A stretch of DNA of 61,148 nt, from contig CABHPA010000092.1 of assembly GCA_902168245.1 (NCBI GenBank), positions 1 to 61,148 on the forward strand, given 5' to 3'. Source of the stretch: Candidatus Melainabacteria bacterium (lineage in GTDB: Bacteria > Cyanobacteriota > Vampirovibrionia > Vampirovibrionales > Vampirovibrionaceae). Position 1 is the first letter of the stretch, and each line of letters begins with the position of its first letter. This document shows positions 1-8,494 of the stretch, piece after piece. A program made the position numbers and the translations under genes. The notes under the pieces were generated by a model. The model saw only the letters and a list, made by a program, of their open reading frames with translations. It had not been told where the DNA came from and ran no database searches.

Positions 1-81
1 CATCTACGCAGTGAATCACAGTTTTTAACTAAATAGACGATAATCGTAAATAGTCCCACTTCATCATTTTAGGACTCTTGA

Positions 82-681
82 ATGTACACAGCCTTCCCAG
101 TAAAGCCCTATAGCGGTTTCACCTTGGCCGAGCTCTTAATCTGCCTGGCCATTCTTGGCGAGATTGCGACCTTTACTATTCCCAAAGTTGTCACTTCCCA
201 ACAGAATGGACAGTATAATGCGGTTACTAAAGAAGCGGCCTCTATGTTTGCGGCCGCATTTCAAACATACAAGTTGAACGGCCTTCTGACATCCACCACC
301 AATGCAAAAGATTTAACACCGTATCTAAACTATAGTTCCTATACTACCAATTTGACTCTTGACAATGCTTATGGCTATACGACTCTGGATTGTGCCACAA
401 ACGGGTGTGTTAAACTCCATAGTGGTGCGGTTATATGGTTTGATGGCAATGGGATTGGTGGCACCAACACCACAACTAATGCGTTGAATTTTGTAGTAGA
501 TCCAGATGGACATGTCACAGATGGAACAACTAATGGGCCTGGAAAATCTGTTTTCTTTTTCATCTATCCAAATGGGCGATTGGCCACAGTAACCACTATT
601 ACCAGCGGCACGGTAAACGCTTCTGGTTATTGGCCCGGTGGGCCTGTTGCAGGCGCGGATCCTCCTTGGTTTAGTTGGTAG
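82..681 (+). CDS. Type IV prepilin-like (pseudopilin) protein
   Basis: A 199-aa protein with a class III signal at the N-terminus: a short leader ending in Gly12, then FTLAE with the conserved Glu at mature position +5 and a hydrophobic helix to about residue 35. A prepilin peptidase would cut after Gly12. The rest is a Thr/Asn/Gly-rich globular domain with two cysteines close together (DCATNGC), possibly a disulfide. The start has an AGGA ribosome site 7 nt upstream. Such proteins are minor pilins or pseudopilins of type IV pilus or type II secretion systems; no assembly genes are next to it. The ATFTIPKV stretch is common in Vampirovibrionia pilins, and is my main hint to the host. Exact role unknown. 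Confidence 0.85.
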   Translation: MYTAFPVKPYSGFTLAELLICLAILGEIATFTIPKVVTSQQNGQYNAVTKEAASMFAAAFQTYKLNGLLTSTTNAKDLTPYLNYSSYTTNLTLDNAYGYTTLDCATNGCVKLHSGAVIWFDGNGIGGTNTTTNALNFVVDPDGHVTDGTTNGPGKSVFFFIYPNGRLATVTTITSGTVNASGYWPGGPVAGADPPWFSW

Positions 682-693
682 AGCTTAACAGAA

Positions 694-891
694 TTAGCGG
701 ATCCGTTCCAAGCCAAGTCGGAAAGCTGTCTCAATGGGATGTGTATTATGCTCTGCCGCATTTACCAATTCGGCAAATAATTTTGATTTTTGTGTCTCGT
801 CCATGGGCTGATCCATAACCCCAGGGAAGCAAGTGTTAAACTCATCTATAGCGGCTTGCTGTCTCTCCAGTTTCTCTAAATAGTTCTCCAT
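694..891 (-). CDS. Small hypothetical protein
   Basis: A 65-aa charged, probably helical protein, convergent with the pilin-like gene and separated from it by 12 bp. No family is recognised. It has no good ribosome binding site (A/T-rich leader before the ATG), so it may be expressed weakly or be spurious. The uninterrupted frame, tidy convergent placement and ordinary composition favour a real gene. Confidence 0.4.
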   Translation of the reverse strand: MENYLEKLERQQAAIDEFNTCFPGVMDQPMDETQKSKLFAELVNAAEHNTHPIETAFRLGLERIR

Positions 892-947
892 TTTTTATAC
901 ACTTTAAATTCAGATGTGCTGTAGTTTATTGGTGCTTTCTCTCAACT

Positions 948-1306
948 TCAAGGCAGGATGAAAAATTCCTCAGCGATCAAAGTTTCGGGTTTTAGAGCGC
1001 CGGAAATGACACTAGCCAATGCCGCATAGGGCTTTCCGCCTGAAACGATCTCCAGGTGTGAAAATAGCAAAAGGCAGCCCGCTACAAAAATGCCCTGTGC
1101 CCGCATGGAATGTTGCTGACAGCCGTCGAGGCCAATCCCACTTTTGAGTACCCGAAAGACCTCCTCAATTTTCCAGCGCAAACGGTAAAGTGCTTGTATG
1201 GCCTGTCTTTCCAGCAGCATTCGATTACAAAAGAGAAAATGTTTTCGTTCTCGTACAATTTTCAATTTCACGCCATTTTTTAAGAAACCTTCGATTTCGC
1301 CATAGC
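948..1306 (-). pseudogene. IS4-family transposase, 3' fragment
   Basis: About 115 residues of the C-terminal part of a DDE transposase. The IS4 signature Y-(2)-R-(3)-E-(6)-K is intact in YRLRWKIEEVFRVLK, which contains the third catalytic acidic residue. The frame stays open upstream of the nominal Met at 1271 as far as the transposon end at 1306-1307, where it is cut; the N-terminal two thirds with the first two catalytic Asp are missing. It is a dead remnant, split by or joined to the adjacent Tn552-like element. No matching piece lies on the other side of that element. Confidence 0.8.
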
Positions 1307-1577
1307 TGTAGCGGCTTGAAATTATAAACGGTCATGCTTGCAAACGAGGCAAATTTCTGCCAGGAATAAATGCAACTGGAGGGGGTGTCGGGCTAGGATT
1401 ATTTGCAACTGTGCTTGAAAACAACGAGATGTGCTTGCAATTATCGGAGTTGTGCCAGGATTAATTGCAAATGACGAGAAGCGTAATGGCGCCAGGGATT
1501 CTCAATGAGGTAGACCCTATCGATACGGCAAGCCTGAGACAGTTTTTGCGTCTCTCTAGGGTTCTTTTTGTGTTTTC
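1307..1577 (+). repeat. Left terminal inverted repeat with transposase-site repeats
   Basis: About 270 bp, near-identical in inverted orientation to 4800-5068. The outermost 26 bp match the other end at 22 positions; the inner 80 bp match almost perfectly. Inside are three copies of a 20-bp motif close to TGCCAGGATTAATTGCAACT (1358-1377, 1391-1410, 1453-1472), alternating with GTGCTTGAAAACAACGAG-like motifs (1333-1349, 1411-1428, 1431-1449). By analogy with TnsB/TniA sites these are probably transposase binding sites. No gene lies in 1307-1588. Confidence 0.8.
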
Positions 1578-1588
1578 GAGATAGATTC

Positions 1589-2560
1589 TCATAAGGGTAG
1601 CCCGGCGGCCAACAGCCGGTTCTGAATTTCCGTGGCTCGATTTGGCTCCAGCTGGCCGCTGAACAAGGCCCTCACTTCGGCAGGCTTGACATCAAACTGT
1701 GCCACCAAGTCTTTCATCCGATACCCATGACGGGTTAGCGTTGGCTCCAGGTCATTCAATTGCTTGGATAGTACGCTTTCCACCAGTGAGGCAGAAATGG
1801 GCTGCTCACCAGTTAAATAACCAGCCTCCAGAGCCAGCGCCAAATGCTGCTGGACTTGCAAGGGGGTGCGCAGTTTGCTGGCCAGTAAATCAATGGCCTC
1901 AATGCTCAGAATGGCTTCCGGCTCAACTTGACCATCCGTACAAGCCTTCAAGAGCCAATAAATATATTCCCGCTGACTGCCCGTAATCCCGTCCAGCGTG
2001 AAGACATCCGTCCGGTAACCAATCTCCTCCATGGTGGGCCGCCGCAAATCATTCCGCAACTTGGGATGCCCGGCCAGTATAACCGATAACCGGCCCTCGC
2101 CATCTTCCACCACTTCCATCAGGCGTTTAAGACCAGTCAACGTCTGGCTACTCAAATCATGCGCCTCATCGATAAACAAGGCTACGGTCCGCTTGCTCTT
2201 TTTCACCAGCTCCCGCAAATCTCGCTCCCGCTTCTCCCCCTGCTGCGGAATCTGGAAATGCTTGTCGGATGACAAATCATAAAACAAGGCGTTAACCAGC
2301 GTGGTCAGCCGAACATGGTGCTTTTCCACTGCCAGCGACTTGGACACCAGAATCCGGTTTTCCTCTCGAAGCTGTTGTTGCAACCGCCGCAAAGTCACGG
2401 TCTTCCCACTGCCAATTACACCACAAACGGCTACTAGACGTCCTTCCAGGATGGAACCCTTGATATCCTTCAGCATCTGCTGGTGGTGCTTGGTTTCATA
2501 ATAGCCAGCCTGGCTCAAGGGCTTCACTAGCCCGTAATGCTCCATCACATCAATCCGCAT
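1589..2560 (-). CDS. tniB: Transposition ATPase TniB/TnsC-like
   Basis: A 323-aa AAA+ ATPase of the TniB/ExeA type. Walker A is GVIGSGKT at about residue 50 and Walker B is VALFIDEAHD at about residue 130. In this family the ATPase binds target DNA and activates the DDE transposase. Its ATG at 2560 overlaps the end of tniA (stop at 2550), so the two are translationally coupled. The C-terminal part (after about residue 230) resembles the lid and DNA-binding region of ExeA-like ATPases. Length and motifs are normal, with no sign of decay. Confidence 0.85.
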   Translation of the reverse strand: MRIDVMEHYGLVKPLSQAGYYETKHHQQMLKDIKGSILEGRLVAVCGVIGSGKTVTLRRLQQQLREENRILVSKSLAVEKHHVRLTTLVNALFYDLSSDKHFQIPQQGEKRERDLRELVKKSKRTVALFIDEAHDLSSQTLTGLKRLMEVVEDGEGRLSVILAGHPKLRNDLRRPTMEEIGYRTDVFTLDGITGSQREYIYWLLKACTDGQVEPEAILSIEAIDLLASKLRTPLQVQQHLALALEAGYLTGEQPISASLVESVLSKQLNDLEPTLTRHGYRMKDLVAQFDVKPAEVRALFSGQLEPNRATEIQNRLLAAGLPL

Positions 2561-4178
2561 GACTTGCCTTCTCCCTAAAATAAGACCGTATTCGCTCGAA
2601 AACCACCCGACGAACCAGGGTTTCTGCTAAAACTTGCTCAATAAACGCTCTGTCCTCTGCCCCAAGCTTAGATAAGGGCAGCCCCAAATCATCCGCAATC
2701 GCCAATTTGGCAGTGACGCCATTGGGAAAGTGAGCTTCCAATATTATCTGAGACTCGAAAGGCTGACTGGGAATGACCTCATTTCCAGCGTCAACAGGCT
2801 TGACCAACTGCACATCTTCTCCGGACAAGGCCGCTATGGGTACCCCAACTTGGCCCGCCAGCTGACGAATCCGATCGGCTCGCTCCATCGACTTGCTGCG
2901 CTTAAACGCACGGTAACGGCCCAATGGAATCGGACCAGAGACCGGCTGGTATGGGCCGAAGCGCTCTCCGCCAAATTCCACATACAACTCATTGTCAAAC
3001 AAGCCCCACAACAGCAGAACTTGCTCCCCGGCAAGCGACGGCTCCACCTCATAAGCGGTGCCATCAACTGTTACTCGCGCATCAATGCCCACTTTGCGAC
3101 GCTCCGGCTCTCGGGCAAACCGACAAAACTGCTCCCAACTGCACATCTCCCGGTATCCTTCTTTGGGCAGGTGGGCCAACCAGTCCTCCATCCGAGAACG
3201 TCCCTCAGAACGGTGAGGCTGGTCGTTATACCGCAGCAGATAATGAAACAGCCATTCATTGGCTTGAGCTTCGGTTTCCGGCTTGTGAAAATGATACAGC
3301 GTCTCATGAGCCTCTTTCACCGTCCGAAACGGGCGTTCCACTTTCCCTTTGGAACGGGCGGTCACCCTCGTACCGTCTTTGCCGGCAGGAACATGCATGT
3401 GCCATTCTATGCCCAGGGCGAGCATGACATTCTGAAACACCCGACTCTTCCCGACAGGGCCGCTATCCATATAAATCGACTTGGGAATCCCTTGAAACGG
3501 AAATCGTGGATCCGGCTTGGGGGCCATTGCCTTAAACAAAAAGCGCAAGGCCGACTCCGCATCCTCCCCATACACGCAGCGATATTCCGTATAAGATACC
3601 CCACTGCGGTCATCTGCAACGCTAAACATCATCAGGGTGGGTGTCCCTTTACCCGGATCCACCCATTCCGGCTTATCAATGTGCTTTAAGTCCGAAGGAG
3701 ACATATCAAAATGCCAGCAGGCATTACTCTCTTCCGCTTCAAACCGGACTGCCGGAGGCTGACGGGTCAGACGTGGTTGATCCAAATGCCACTGCCGCAA
3801 ATAAACATCCACCGTGCTTCGGTGGAGCAGCCCTTCAGGCACACGAATTAACCCCTGGGGTGTCTCAATTCCATACTCCTCCAATAATTGAATGGCGCGC
3901 TTCGTAGATAAATGCCGCCCCTGCTTGTTGGTCGTCCTCAACTTAAGCGCGGCAACCAACTCACAATACCGCTCTAATTCGCCTTTCGGTAAAACACGTG
4001 GCTTGCCGCGATCCGCCCGGTGAGCATTTTTTAATTTGGGGAAAGCCTGCAACGCCCGATATACTGTCGTGGGAGAAACTCCATACACTTCTGCTACCGC
4101 CTCCACCTGAACCTTTCGCTCAGGACTCCGCTTGGGAAGACGATCCAGCCGCTGGCGCAATTGCAGCAGCGAATCCAC
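2550..4178 (-). CDS. tniA: DDE transposase TniA-like
   Basis: Mu/Tn552-type transposase: N-terminal HTH (VSPTTVYRALQAF), a central integrase core with the first Asp in CWHFDMS, the second in SIYMDSG and the Glu in SKGKVERPF, then a Mu-transposase C-terminal beta-barrel. The longest frame begins at an ATG at 4286, deep inside the resolvase gene, but I prefer the GTG at 4178: it has AAGGAG six bases upstream (4185-4190) and lies just past the resolvase stop, giving 542 aa. It cuts and joins the element ends together with TniB. Confidence 0.85.
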   Translation of the reverse strand: MDSLLQLRQRLDRLPKRSPERKVQVEAVAEVYGVSPTTVYRALQAFPKLKNAHRADRGKPRVLPKGELERYCELVAALKLRTTNKQGRHLSTKRAIQLLEEYGIETPQGLIRVPEGLLHRSTVDVYLRQWHLDQPRLTRQPPAVRFEAEESNACWHFDMSPSDLKHIDKPEWVDPGKGTPTLMMFSVADDRSGVSYTEYRCVYGEDAESALRFLFKAMAPKPDPRFPFQGIPKSIYMDSGPVGKSRVFQNVMLALGIEWHMHVPAGKDGTRVTARSKGKVERPFRTVKEAHETLYHFHKPETEAQANEWLFHYLLRYNDQPHRSEGRSRMEDWLAHLPKEGYREMCSWEQFCRFAREPERRKVGIDARVTVDGTAYEVEPSLAGEQVLLLWGLFDNELYVEFGGERFGPYQPVSGPIPLGRYRAFKRSKSMERADRIRQLAGQVGVPIAALSGEDVQLVKPVDAGNEVIPSQPFESQIILEAHFPNGVTAKLAIADDLGLPLSKLGAEDRAFIEQVLAETLVRRVVFERIRSYFREKASHAD

Positions 4179-4188
4179 TGGAATCTCC

Positions 4189-4749
4189 TTACCCCGCACG
4201 TTCTTCACTGGCAAATGCACGATACACGGAAGCCCGGCCAATACCCAGCCGCCGAGCAATCTCAGTGGCTCCCAGTCGTTCAACATCCCGCAACCGTTGT
4301 ACCTCTGAACGATCTACCGAACGCTTTCGCCCTCGATAAACTCCACGGGCTTTGGCCGCAGCAATACCATCTAATTGCCGTTCCCGGCGGAGATTGGTTT
4401 CAAATTCCGCAAAAACGCCCAGCATATCCAGAAAGGCTTTTCCAGAAGCACTATCCGTATCTACAGGTTGCTCCGTTGCCTTCAATGCAATGCCACGCTC
4501 CTTAAGCAGAAAGACAATGTCCTGCAAATCTTTAATACTCCGAGCCAACCGGTCAACTCGGGTAACCATCAGGGTATCACCCCGCTGTATGAACTCTAAT
4601 AAAAGTTTCAACTCAACCCGGCCAGTACGGCTGGAACCACTGGCAATCTCTGATCGGATTAAATCGCATCCAGCAGCTTGTAGCAGGGATTCTTGTAAAC
4701 TCAAATCTTGGTCTGCCGTAGAAACACGGGCATATCCATATAGGGTCAT
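4189..4749 (-). CDS. tniR: Serine resolvase (TniR-like)
   Basis: A 186-aa small serine recombinase. The catalytic Ser is in YARVSTADQ near the N-terminus, conserved arginines follow (VTRVDRLARS), and a C-terminal HTH is visible (GATEIARRLGIGRASVYRAF). In replicative Tn552-like transposition it resolves the cointegrate at a res site, which should lie in the roughly 50 bp plus inverted repeat upstream of its ATG. It is first in the tniR-tniA-tniB operon. Confidence 0.9.
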   Translation of the reverse strand: MTLYGYARVSTADQDLSLQESLLQAAGCDLIRSEIASGSSRTGRVELKLLLEFIQRGDTLMVTRVDRLARSIKDLQDIVFLLKERGIALKATEQPVDTDSASGKAFLDMLGVFAEFETNLRRERQLDGIAAAKARGVYRGRKRSVDRSEVQRLRDVERLGATEIARRLGIGRASVYRAFASEERAG

Positions 4750-4799
4750 GGTGATGATTGTCTCATTAGACTTTAGAACTCGTGCCGATACCGTATCAT

Positions 4800-5068
4800 A
4801 AATACAAAAAGAACCCTAGAGAGACGCAAAAACTGTCTCAGGCTTGCCGTATCGATAGGGTCTACCTCAATGAGAAATCCCGATGCCAGCCCACTTCCCC
4901 TCATTTGCAATTAATCCTGGCACAACTGCGATAATTGCAAGCACGTTCCGTCGTTTTCAAGCACAGTTGCAATTAATCCTAGCCCGATACCCCCTCCAGT
5001 TGCATTTATTCCTGGCAGAAATTCCCCTCGTTTGCAAGCATGACCGTTTATAAATGCAAGCGCCTACA
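4800..5068 (-). repeat. Right terminal inverted repeat
   Basis: Inverted partner of 1307-1577. It carries the same three 20-bp motifs in reverse orientation at 4903-4922, 4965-4984 and 4998-5017, and ends CTACA at 5068. The outer part overlaps the last codons of the truncated ardC/traC reading frame, which therefore ends on transposon sequence. Confidence 0.8.
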
Positions 5069-6730
5069 GTTAATATCCATGACCGGCACCAGCAGTTCCC
5101 CTTTGTCGCTCCATTGCTGAGGAGCCTCCTCTGTTTTGCTACCGGTTAACGGTAATGCACCCAAGGTATTCACCCGCAGCCCATAGGATTTCACCCCTTT
5201 TTCAGTCAAATAAGGGTGTTCATTAGCCAAATCCCCCGCAATCCAATGGGCGGCCACCGCATCGGCGGTTTGAGCGGCAATGGCTTCCCGTTCCTTGGCC
5301 CGAAGTACTCTTTTTTCCGCAGCCTCTGCATCCAGACGCGCCCGATCTCGGGCATTCAGAATCCGGGTGCGTTGTGAAGCTTTCCAGTTGGCCTCATACC
5401 CGGTTTTGTGGTTTTTAATGTACCCTGCTGGATGCCCATCCGAAAAACCGGTATAAGCCCCGTTTTTCTCACCAGGCTTGTCCCCTTCCACCGGCACCCG
5501 ACGTAACTCCCCGTCCATCACTGGAGTACCATCCAATTGCAATCCGGCAGCCCGCAAAGCTGAAGAAAATTCGGCCTGAGGATCTGGGGAATCTTGAAGC
5601 AGCACCTCACTGCGATTTTTGGCCCAGCGCTCCAGCAATTCCGGGTCAGCACTGGGAGGAGCATACCAGGACTTTTCTTCCCGATCCCACCGAGCGCCCA
5701 GGGCTTTAGCCTCGTTCTTTTCGGCATACGGGACATCCAGATAAACCCGCTCTTCATTTGGCAAGCGGGCATTCCCTTCCGCCAACGCCAGAACCGGCAC
5801 CTGAATTTGTAACGTTTCCTGTTCGGTGGGTTGTTGCTGTTGCATCTCACGTCCCCTCAGGTATTTCACCATCCGCTCCGCATCTGAAGCGGCCCGGAAG
5901 ATTTCACGCGGGTCTTCTTGCAGGGCTTTAATCCAGGAGCCAATATAGGCCACATGCTGCTCAGGGTCATGCCCAATACTGAGCTGTTCTCCCAGCATCA
6001 TGGAAGCTATTTCGGCCCGGAGTTCTTCCTTGGCATAGCCTTCTGAGCCAAACGGATGCTGCAAATCCCGGTTCAACCTGCTTGGATGGCCGGTCCAATG
6101 GCCTGCCTCATGCAAGGCTGTGGCGTAATAGGCGTCCGCCGTGGGGAACTGCTCCCGGAGCGGCAGCGTGATGATATCGCTGGAAGGCCGGTAAAAGGCC
6201 CGATTCCCTGGCATATGCTGAATCACGGCCCCGGAATCTTTCAGGATAGCTTCCGCTTCCGTATGGCGCTCCCATTCGGATAAAGCTGGTCGGATTAGTT
6301 CCGGGAGTCCGCTGATTTGGTTGGCGTTGAAGACGGTGGCCGATCGCACTTTGGGTTTTTGCAGGCGCACGGTGACTTTGACCGGTTTCCCTGCTTCATC
6401 CAAGACAGGGTTTCCTTCTTCATCCCGCTTGGGAAGAGTATCCTGCCATTTCCAAAATTGAATGGTGGTGCCTTTTTCCCCTTTATTGACCTGCGCCCCG
6501 ATGCTTTCTGACTGCTTGTAAGTTAGCCAACGGCTATCGCCATATCCGCGAGCCTCTGCGACCGAGAGCAACCAGATGGCATTAAACCCCTGATAATTAT
6601 TCCCAGTGGTGGGATTATAGGGCAGATAGCGCTCCCCGGCTTTCCAGGGTTTGACCCAGGGGGCGGTCCCCATTTCCAGCTGGCGGATAATGGATTGGGA
6701 AACGGTTTCGGCGTAATCTTTCTGGTTCAT
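5048..6730 (-). pseudogene. ArdC/TraC-like antirestriction-primase gene, 3' end cut off
   Basis: The N-terminal 300 residues are an ArdC (DUF1738-type) ssDNA-binding and zincin-like domain with the HEAGH motif in ALHEAGHWTGH. A DUF5710-like segment follows (YLDVPYAEKNEAKALGARW), then a basic helical stretch and the start of a primase/Toprim-like region (HPYLTEKGVKSYGLR, then LLVPVMDIN). Native sequence stops at the transposon end (5068); the last residues CRRLHL are encoded by the inverted repeat. RP4 TraC has the same order, so this was probably a transferred primase that also protects incoming DNA. The ArdC part may still work; the primase catalytic part is lost. Its ATG overlaps the preceding small gene. 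Confidence 0.8.
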
Positions 6731-6903
6731 GCGCCAAAGCCCTCCATCTCAATCTCAGACTCCATGGCATCCTGCTCAGTAATGGCAGTTTCTTCAAAGG
6801 CTCCCCAGGCTTCGGCTTCATCGGGATCGAGTTCAATCACGACGCCGGGTATGCCAAAATCGGCCATGCTTTGGCTGATAATGGGTTGAAATTCTTTCTC
6901 CAT
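6727..6903 (-). CDS. Small acidic protein upstream of ardC
   Basis: A 58-aa, strongly acidic protein with clusters of Asp/Glu. It starts at the ATG at 6903, six bases after GAGGAG; an upstream in-frame ATG at 6909 is too close to that site. Its stop overlaps the ATG of the ardC/traC gene (ATGA), so they are co-translated. Function unknown; acidic small proteins next to antirestriction genes can be DNA mimics, but that is only a guess. Confidence 0.6.
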   Translation of the reverse strand: MEKEFQPIISQSMADFGIPGVVIELDPDEAEAWGAFEETAITEQDAMESEIEMEGFGA

Positions 6904-7012
6904 GGTCATCTCCTCAAAACGAACAATTAGTAACTGGAATGGGTACTAGGTGAAAACGCAGTGATAGCTGAAACGTATCAGCTAGCCAGGCTGGCGCCTG
7001 GTTCCAATGCTG

Positions 7013-7204
7013 TTAGTCAGAATGCGGGGCTTGGGTGGTTACTGGCTGAGTAACTAAGCGTCTGTTTGGGTGCTCTTCTTGCAAAGCGGTCAGCCAGTTT
7101 TCTAATTCAATCCGGTGCAATCCCCGCAGGGTTTCAATGATGGGGTCATCGCCTGCATGCGGGTCTTTTGGCACCTGATAGCCTTCGTAGTAGTCAATCG
7201 TCAT
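7013..7204 (-). CDS. Small hypothetical protein in the tra operon
   Basis: A 63-aa soluble protein with no recognised domain, lying 14 bp after the trbN-like gene and about 110 bp before the small acidic gene. The start has a GGAGAG-like site just upstream (rc of ctctcctct). Its place in a tight operon suggests a minor transfer or accessory role. Confidence 0.6.
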   Translation of the reverse strand: MTIDYYEGYQVPKDPHAGDDPIIETLRGLHRIELENWLTALQEEHPNRRLVTQPVTTQAPHSD

Positions 7205-7218
7205 TTGGTGTCTCTCCT

Positions 7219-7866
7219 CTACTCGGTTTGGGAAAAGGCGGCTTCCAAAGATTTAGAGATGGGGACGGCCCGGTAAACGGTCGTATCTGCCGTATAGGGG
7301 TTTTCAGGCATGCCCCCTAACGGATCCACCGGCAAGGTCGGTTTGGGTTTGGCTTGGGCCAAAGTGTTTCGAGCTACGCTCCTGGAAGGAGGTGGGGCTT
7401 TGATCATGATCTTGACGCCCTTGCCCCGGTAATACTTGGCCACATACCCGTTTTGAAAACCTCGTTCATAATTGCCGGTGTTGTAAGCGGACAGGGCAGC
7501 TTTTAGCGCATCCTGGCCAGGACCAAAGTGCCGAACTGCCCCAGCGTATCCACGGCTTAAAATCCGGCTGCCCGCTTTGAGATTGGTGCAGGGATCCAGG
7601 ATTTGCTCGACGGTGTAACCCAGGCCGCGCAAATTATTGGAATTAATTTGCATCAGGCCCAGATCCACACTGTAGCCAAGACCCATATAATAGCGAGCTT
7701 GGCGAGCGGCCTCTTGCGCATTAGTGGGACGAGCCAAACGCTTAGCAGGACCGTTTACCCCCAGGGCAAAGGCATTGCCCCCGCTTTCTACCTGGATGAT
7801 GGCGGCCATCGTGACAGGTGCGACATTGGGGGCACATTGCTGCATCATATCGAATGAAGGCATCAT
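7219..7866 (-). CDS. trbN: Lytic transglycosylase, TrbN/VirB1-like
   Basis: A 215-aa SLT-type muramidase that would locally open peptidoglycan for the conjugation channel. The catalytic Glu is in IIQVESGGN near residue 27, followed by the family motifs GLMQIN and AYNTGN. No clear signal peptide is seen, as in several VirB1-like proteins of this group. The Pro-rich C-terminal tail (PPPSRS, LPVDPLGG) may contact other channel parts. Its ATG overlaps the stop of the second TraF-like gene. Confidence 0.85.
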   Translation of the reverse strand: MMPSFDMMQQCAPNVAPVTMAAIIQVESGGNAFALGVNGPAKRLARPTNAQEAARQARYYMGLGYSVDLGLMQINSNNLRGLGYTVEQILDPCTNLKAGSRILSRGYAGAVRHFGPGQDALKAALSAYNTGNYERGFQNGYVAKYYRGKGVKIMIKAPPPSRSVARNTLAQAKPKPTLPVDPLGGMPENPYTADTTVYRAVPISKSLEAAFSQTE

Positions 7867-8450
7867 GACTGCTTGCTCACGGGCCAGATGCGGCGAATGG
7901 GTGCATTGATGACGCTGATGGGAAGCGGGCCAAAATAGCGTCCATCCAGACTATCGGGTATATAGTGAGAAATGAACCAGACTTGACCGGGTTGAACGGT
8001 ATAGGTCCCAAACGGATACGGTGTTAAAGGACGATGTTTCTCATCTTCTGTCATTGGTCTGGAGTTGGGAATTAGATGGCCGTTGACGGTCGCGCCTTTG
8101 CTGTTGAGCGTGATACGATCCCCGGCCAAAGCGGCAATCGGTTTTATAACGGGGACGTTGTCGTTTTCACAGGTCCCTTTCCAATTGCCTAGCAGGTAGC
8201 CCCGTTTTTTCCATCCGTTCGGTATTGATGAGGCGGGCATACAAAAACTGACAATGACACCGTGTTTTAGTGGTGTTTGATATGCTTGATATAAGCCGGT
8301 TGGGACGGAAGATGTCGGGTTGTAAATGAGTCCGAGTGGGGTCATATGGGCGAGTGCATCTGGAAAAGCATTCCAGTACAAACCAAATGAGAGGATTAAA
8401 AATGTCAGGGAAAGCAGTATTTTATCTTTCAGCAGTATCGGTTTTCTCAT
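7863..8450 (-). CDS. TraF-like signal peptidase, second copy
   Basis: A 195-aa S26-family conjugative peptidase. The start is the ATG at 8450 with GAGGA five bases upstream, which discards 18 residues of a longer frame. After a membrane anchor (about residues 10-30) comes the nucleophile region NPTSSVPTGLY and the catalytic Lys region VIKPIAALAGD. RP4 TraF trims and cyclises the TrbC pilin. This copy lies directly after another TraF-like gene and is clearly diverged from it. Two adjacent TraF-like peptidases are unusual; one may process another substrate. Confidence 0.8.
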   Translation of the reverse strand: MRKPILLKDKILLSLTFLILSFGLYWNAFPDALAHMTPLGLIYNPTSSVPTGLYQAYQTPLKHGVIVSFCMPASSIPNGWKKRGYLLGNWKGTCENDNVPVIKPIAALAGDRITLNSKGATVNGHLIPNSRPMTEDEKHRPLTPYPFGTYTVQPGQVWFISHYIPDSLDGRYFGPLPISVINAPIRRIWPVSKQS

Positions 8451-8494
8451 GGTGTCCTCGTTTATTGACTTAATGGGATAACAGGCGTTGTGTT

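Larger units (their letters stand above)
1307..5068. mobile_element. Tn552-like transposon (resolvase, tniA, tniB)
   Basis: A 3.76-kb element bounded by long inverted repeats that begin 5'-TGTAG at 1307 and end CTACA-3' at 5068, giving the TGT...ACA ends typical of Tn7/Tn552/Tn5053-type transposons. It contains only a serine resolvase, a DDE transposase and an AAA ATPase, all on the minus strand. There is no TniQ/TnsD target selector and no cargo. The 5 bp outside each end differ (atagc at 1302-1306, gttaa at 5069-5073), so no target duplication is present, and the two flanks are unrelated truncated genes. Genes and ends look intact, so the element may still be active. Confidence 0.8.

Noticed and set aside
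2730-3689. A 319-codon plus-strand open frame
   Set aside because: It lies entirely opposite tniA, has no domain and no ribosome site; it is a shadow of the transposase gene.
1334-5040. Transposon boundaries at the TGCTTGCAAACGAGG repeats
   Set aside because: Inverted similarity continues outward for about 28 bp more (22 of 26 matching) to TGTAG...CTACA, so the outer positions fit better.
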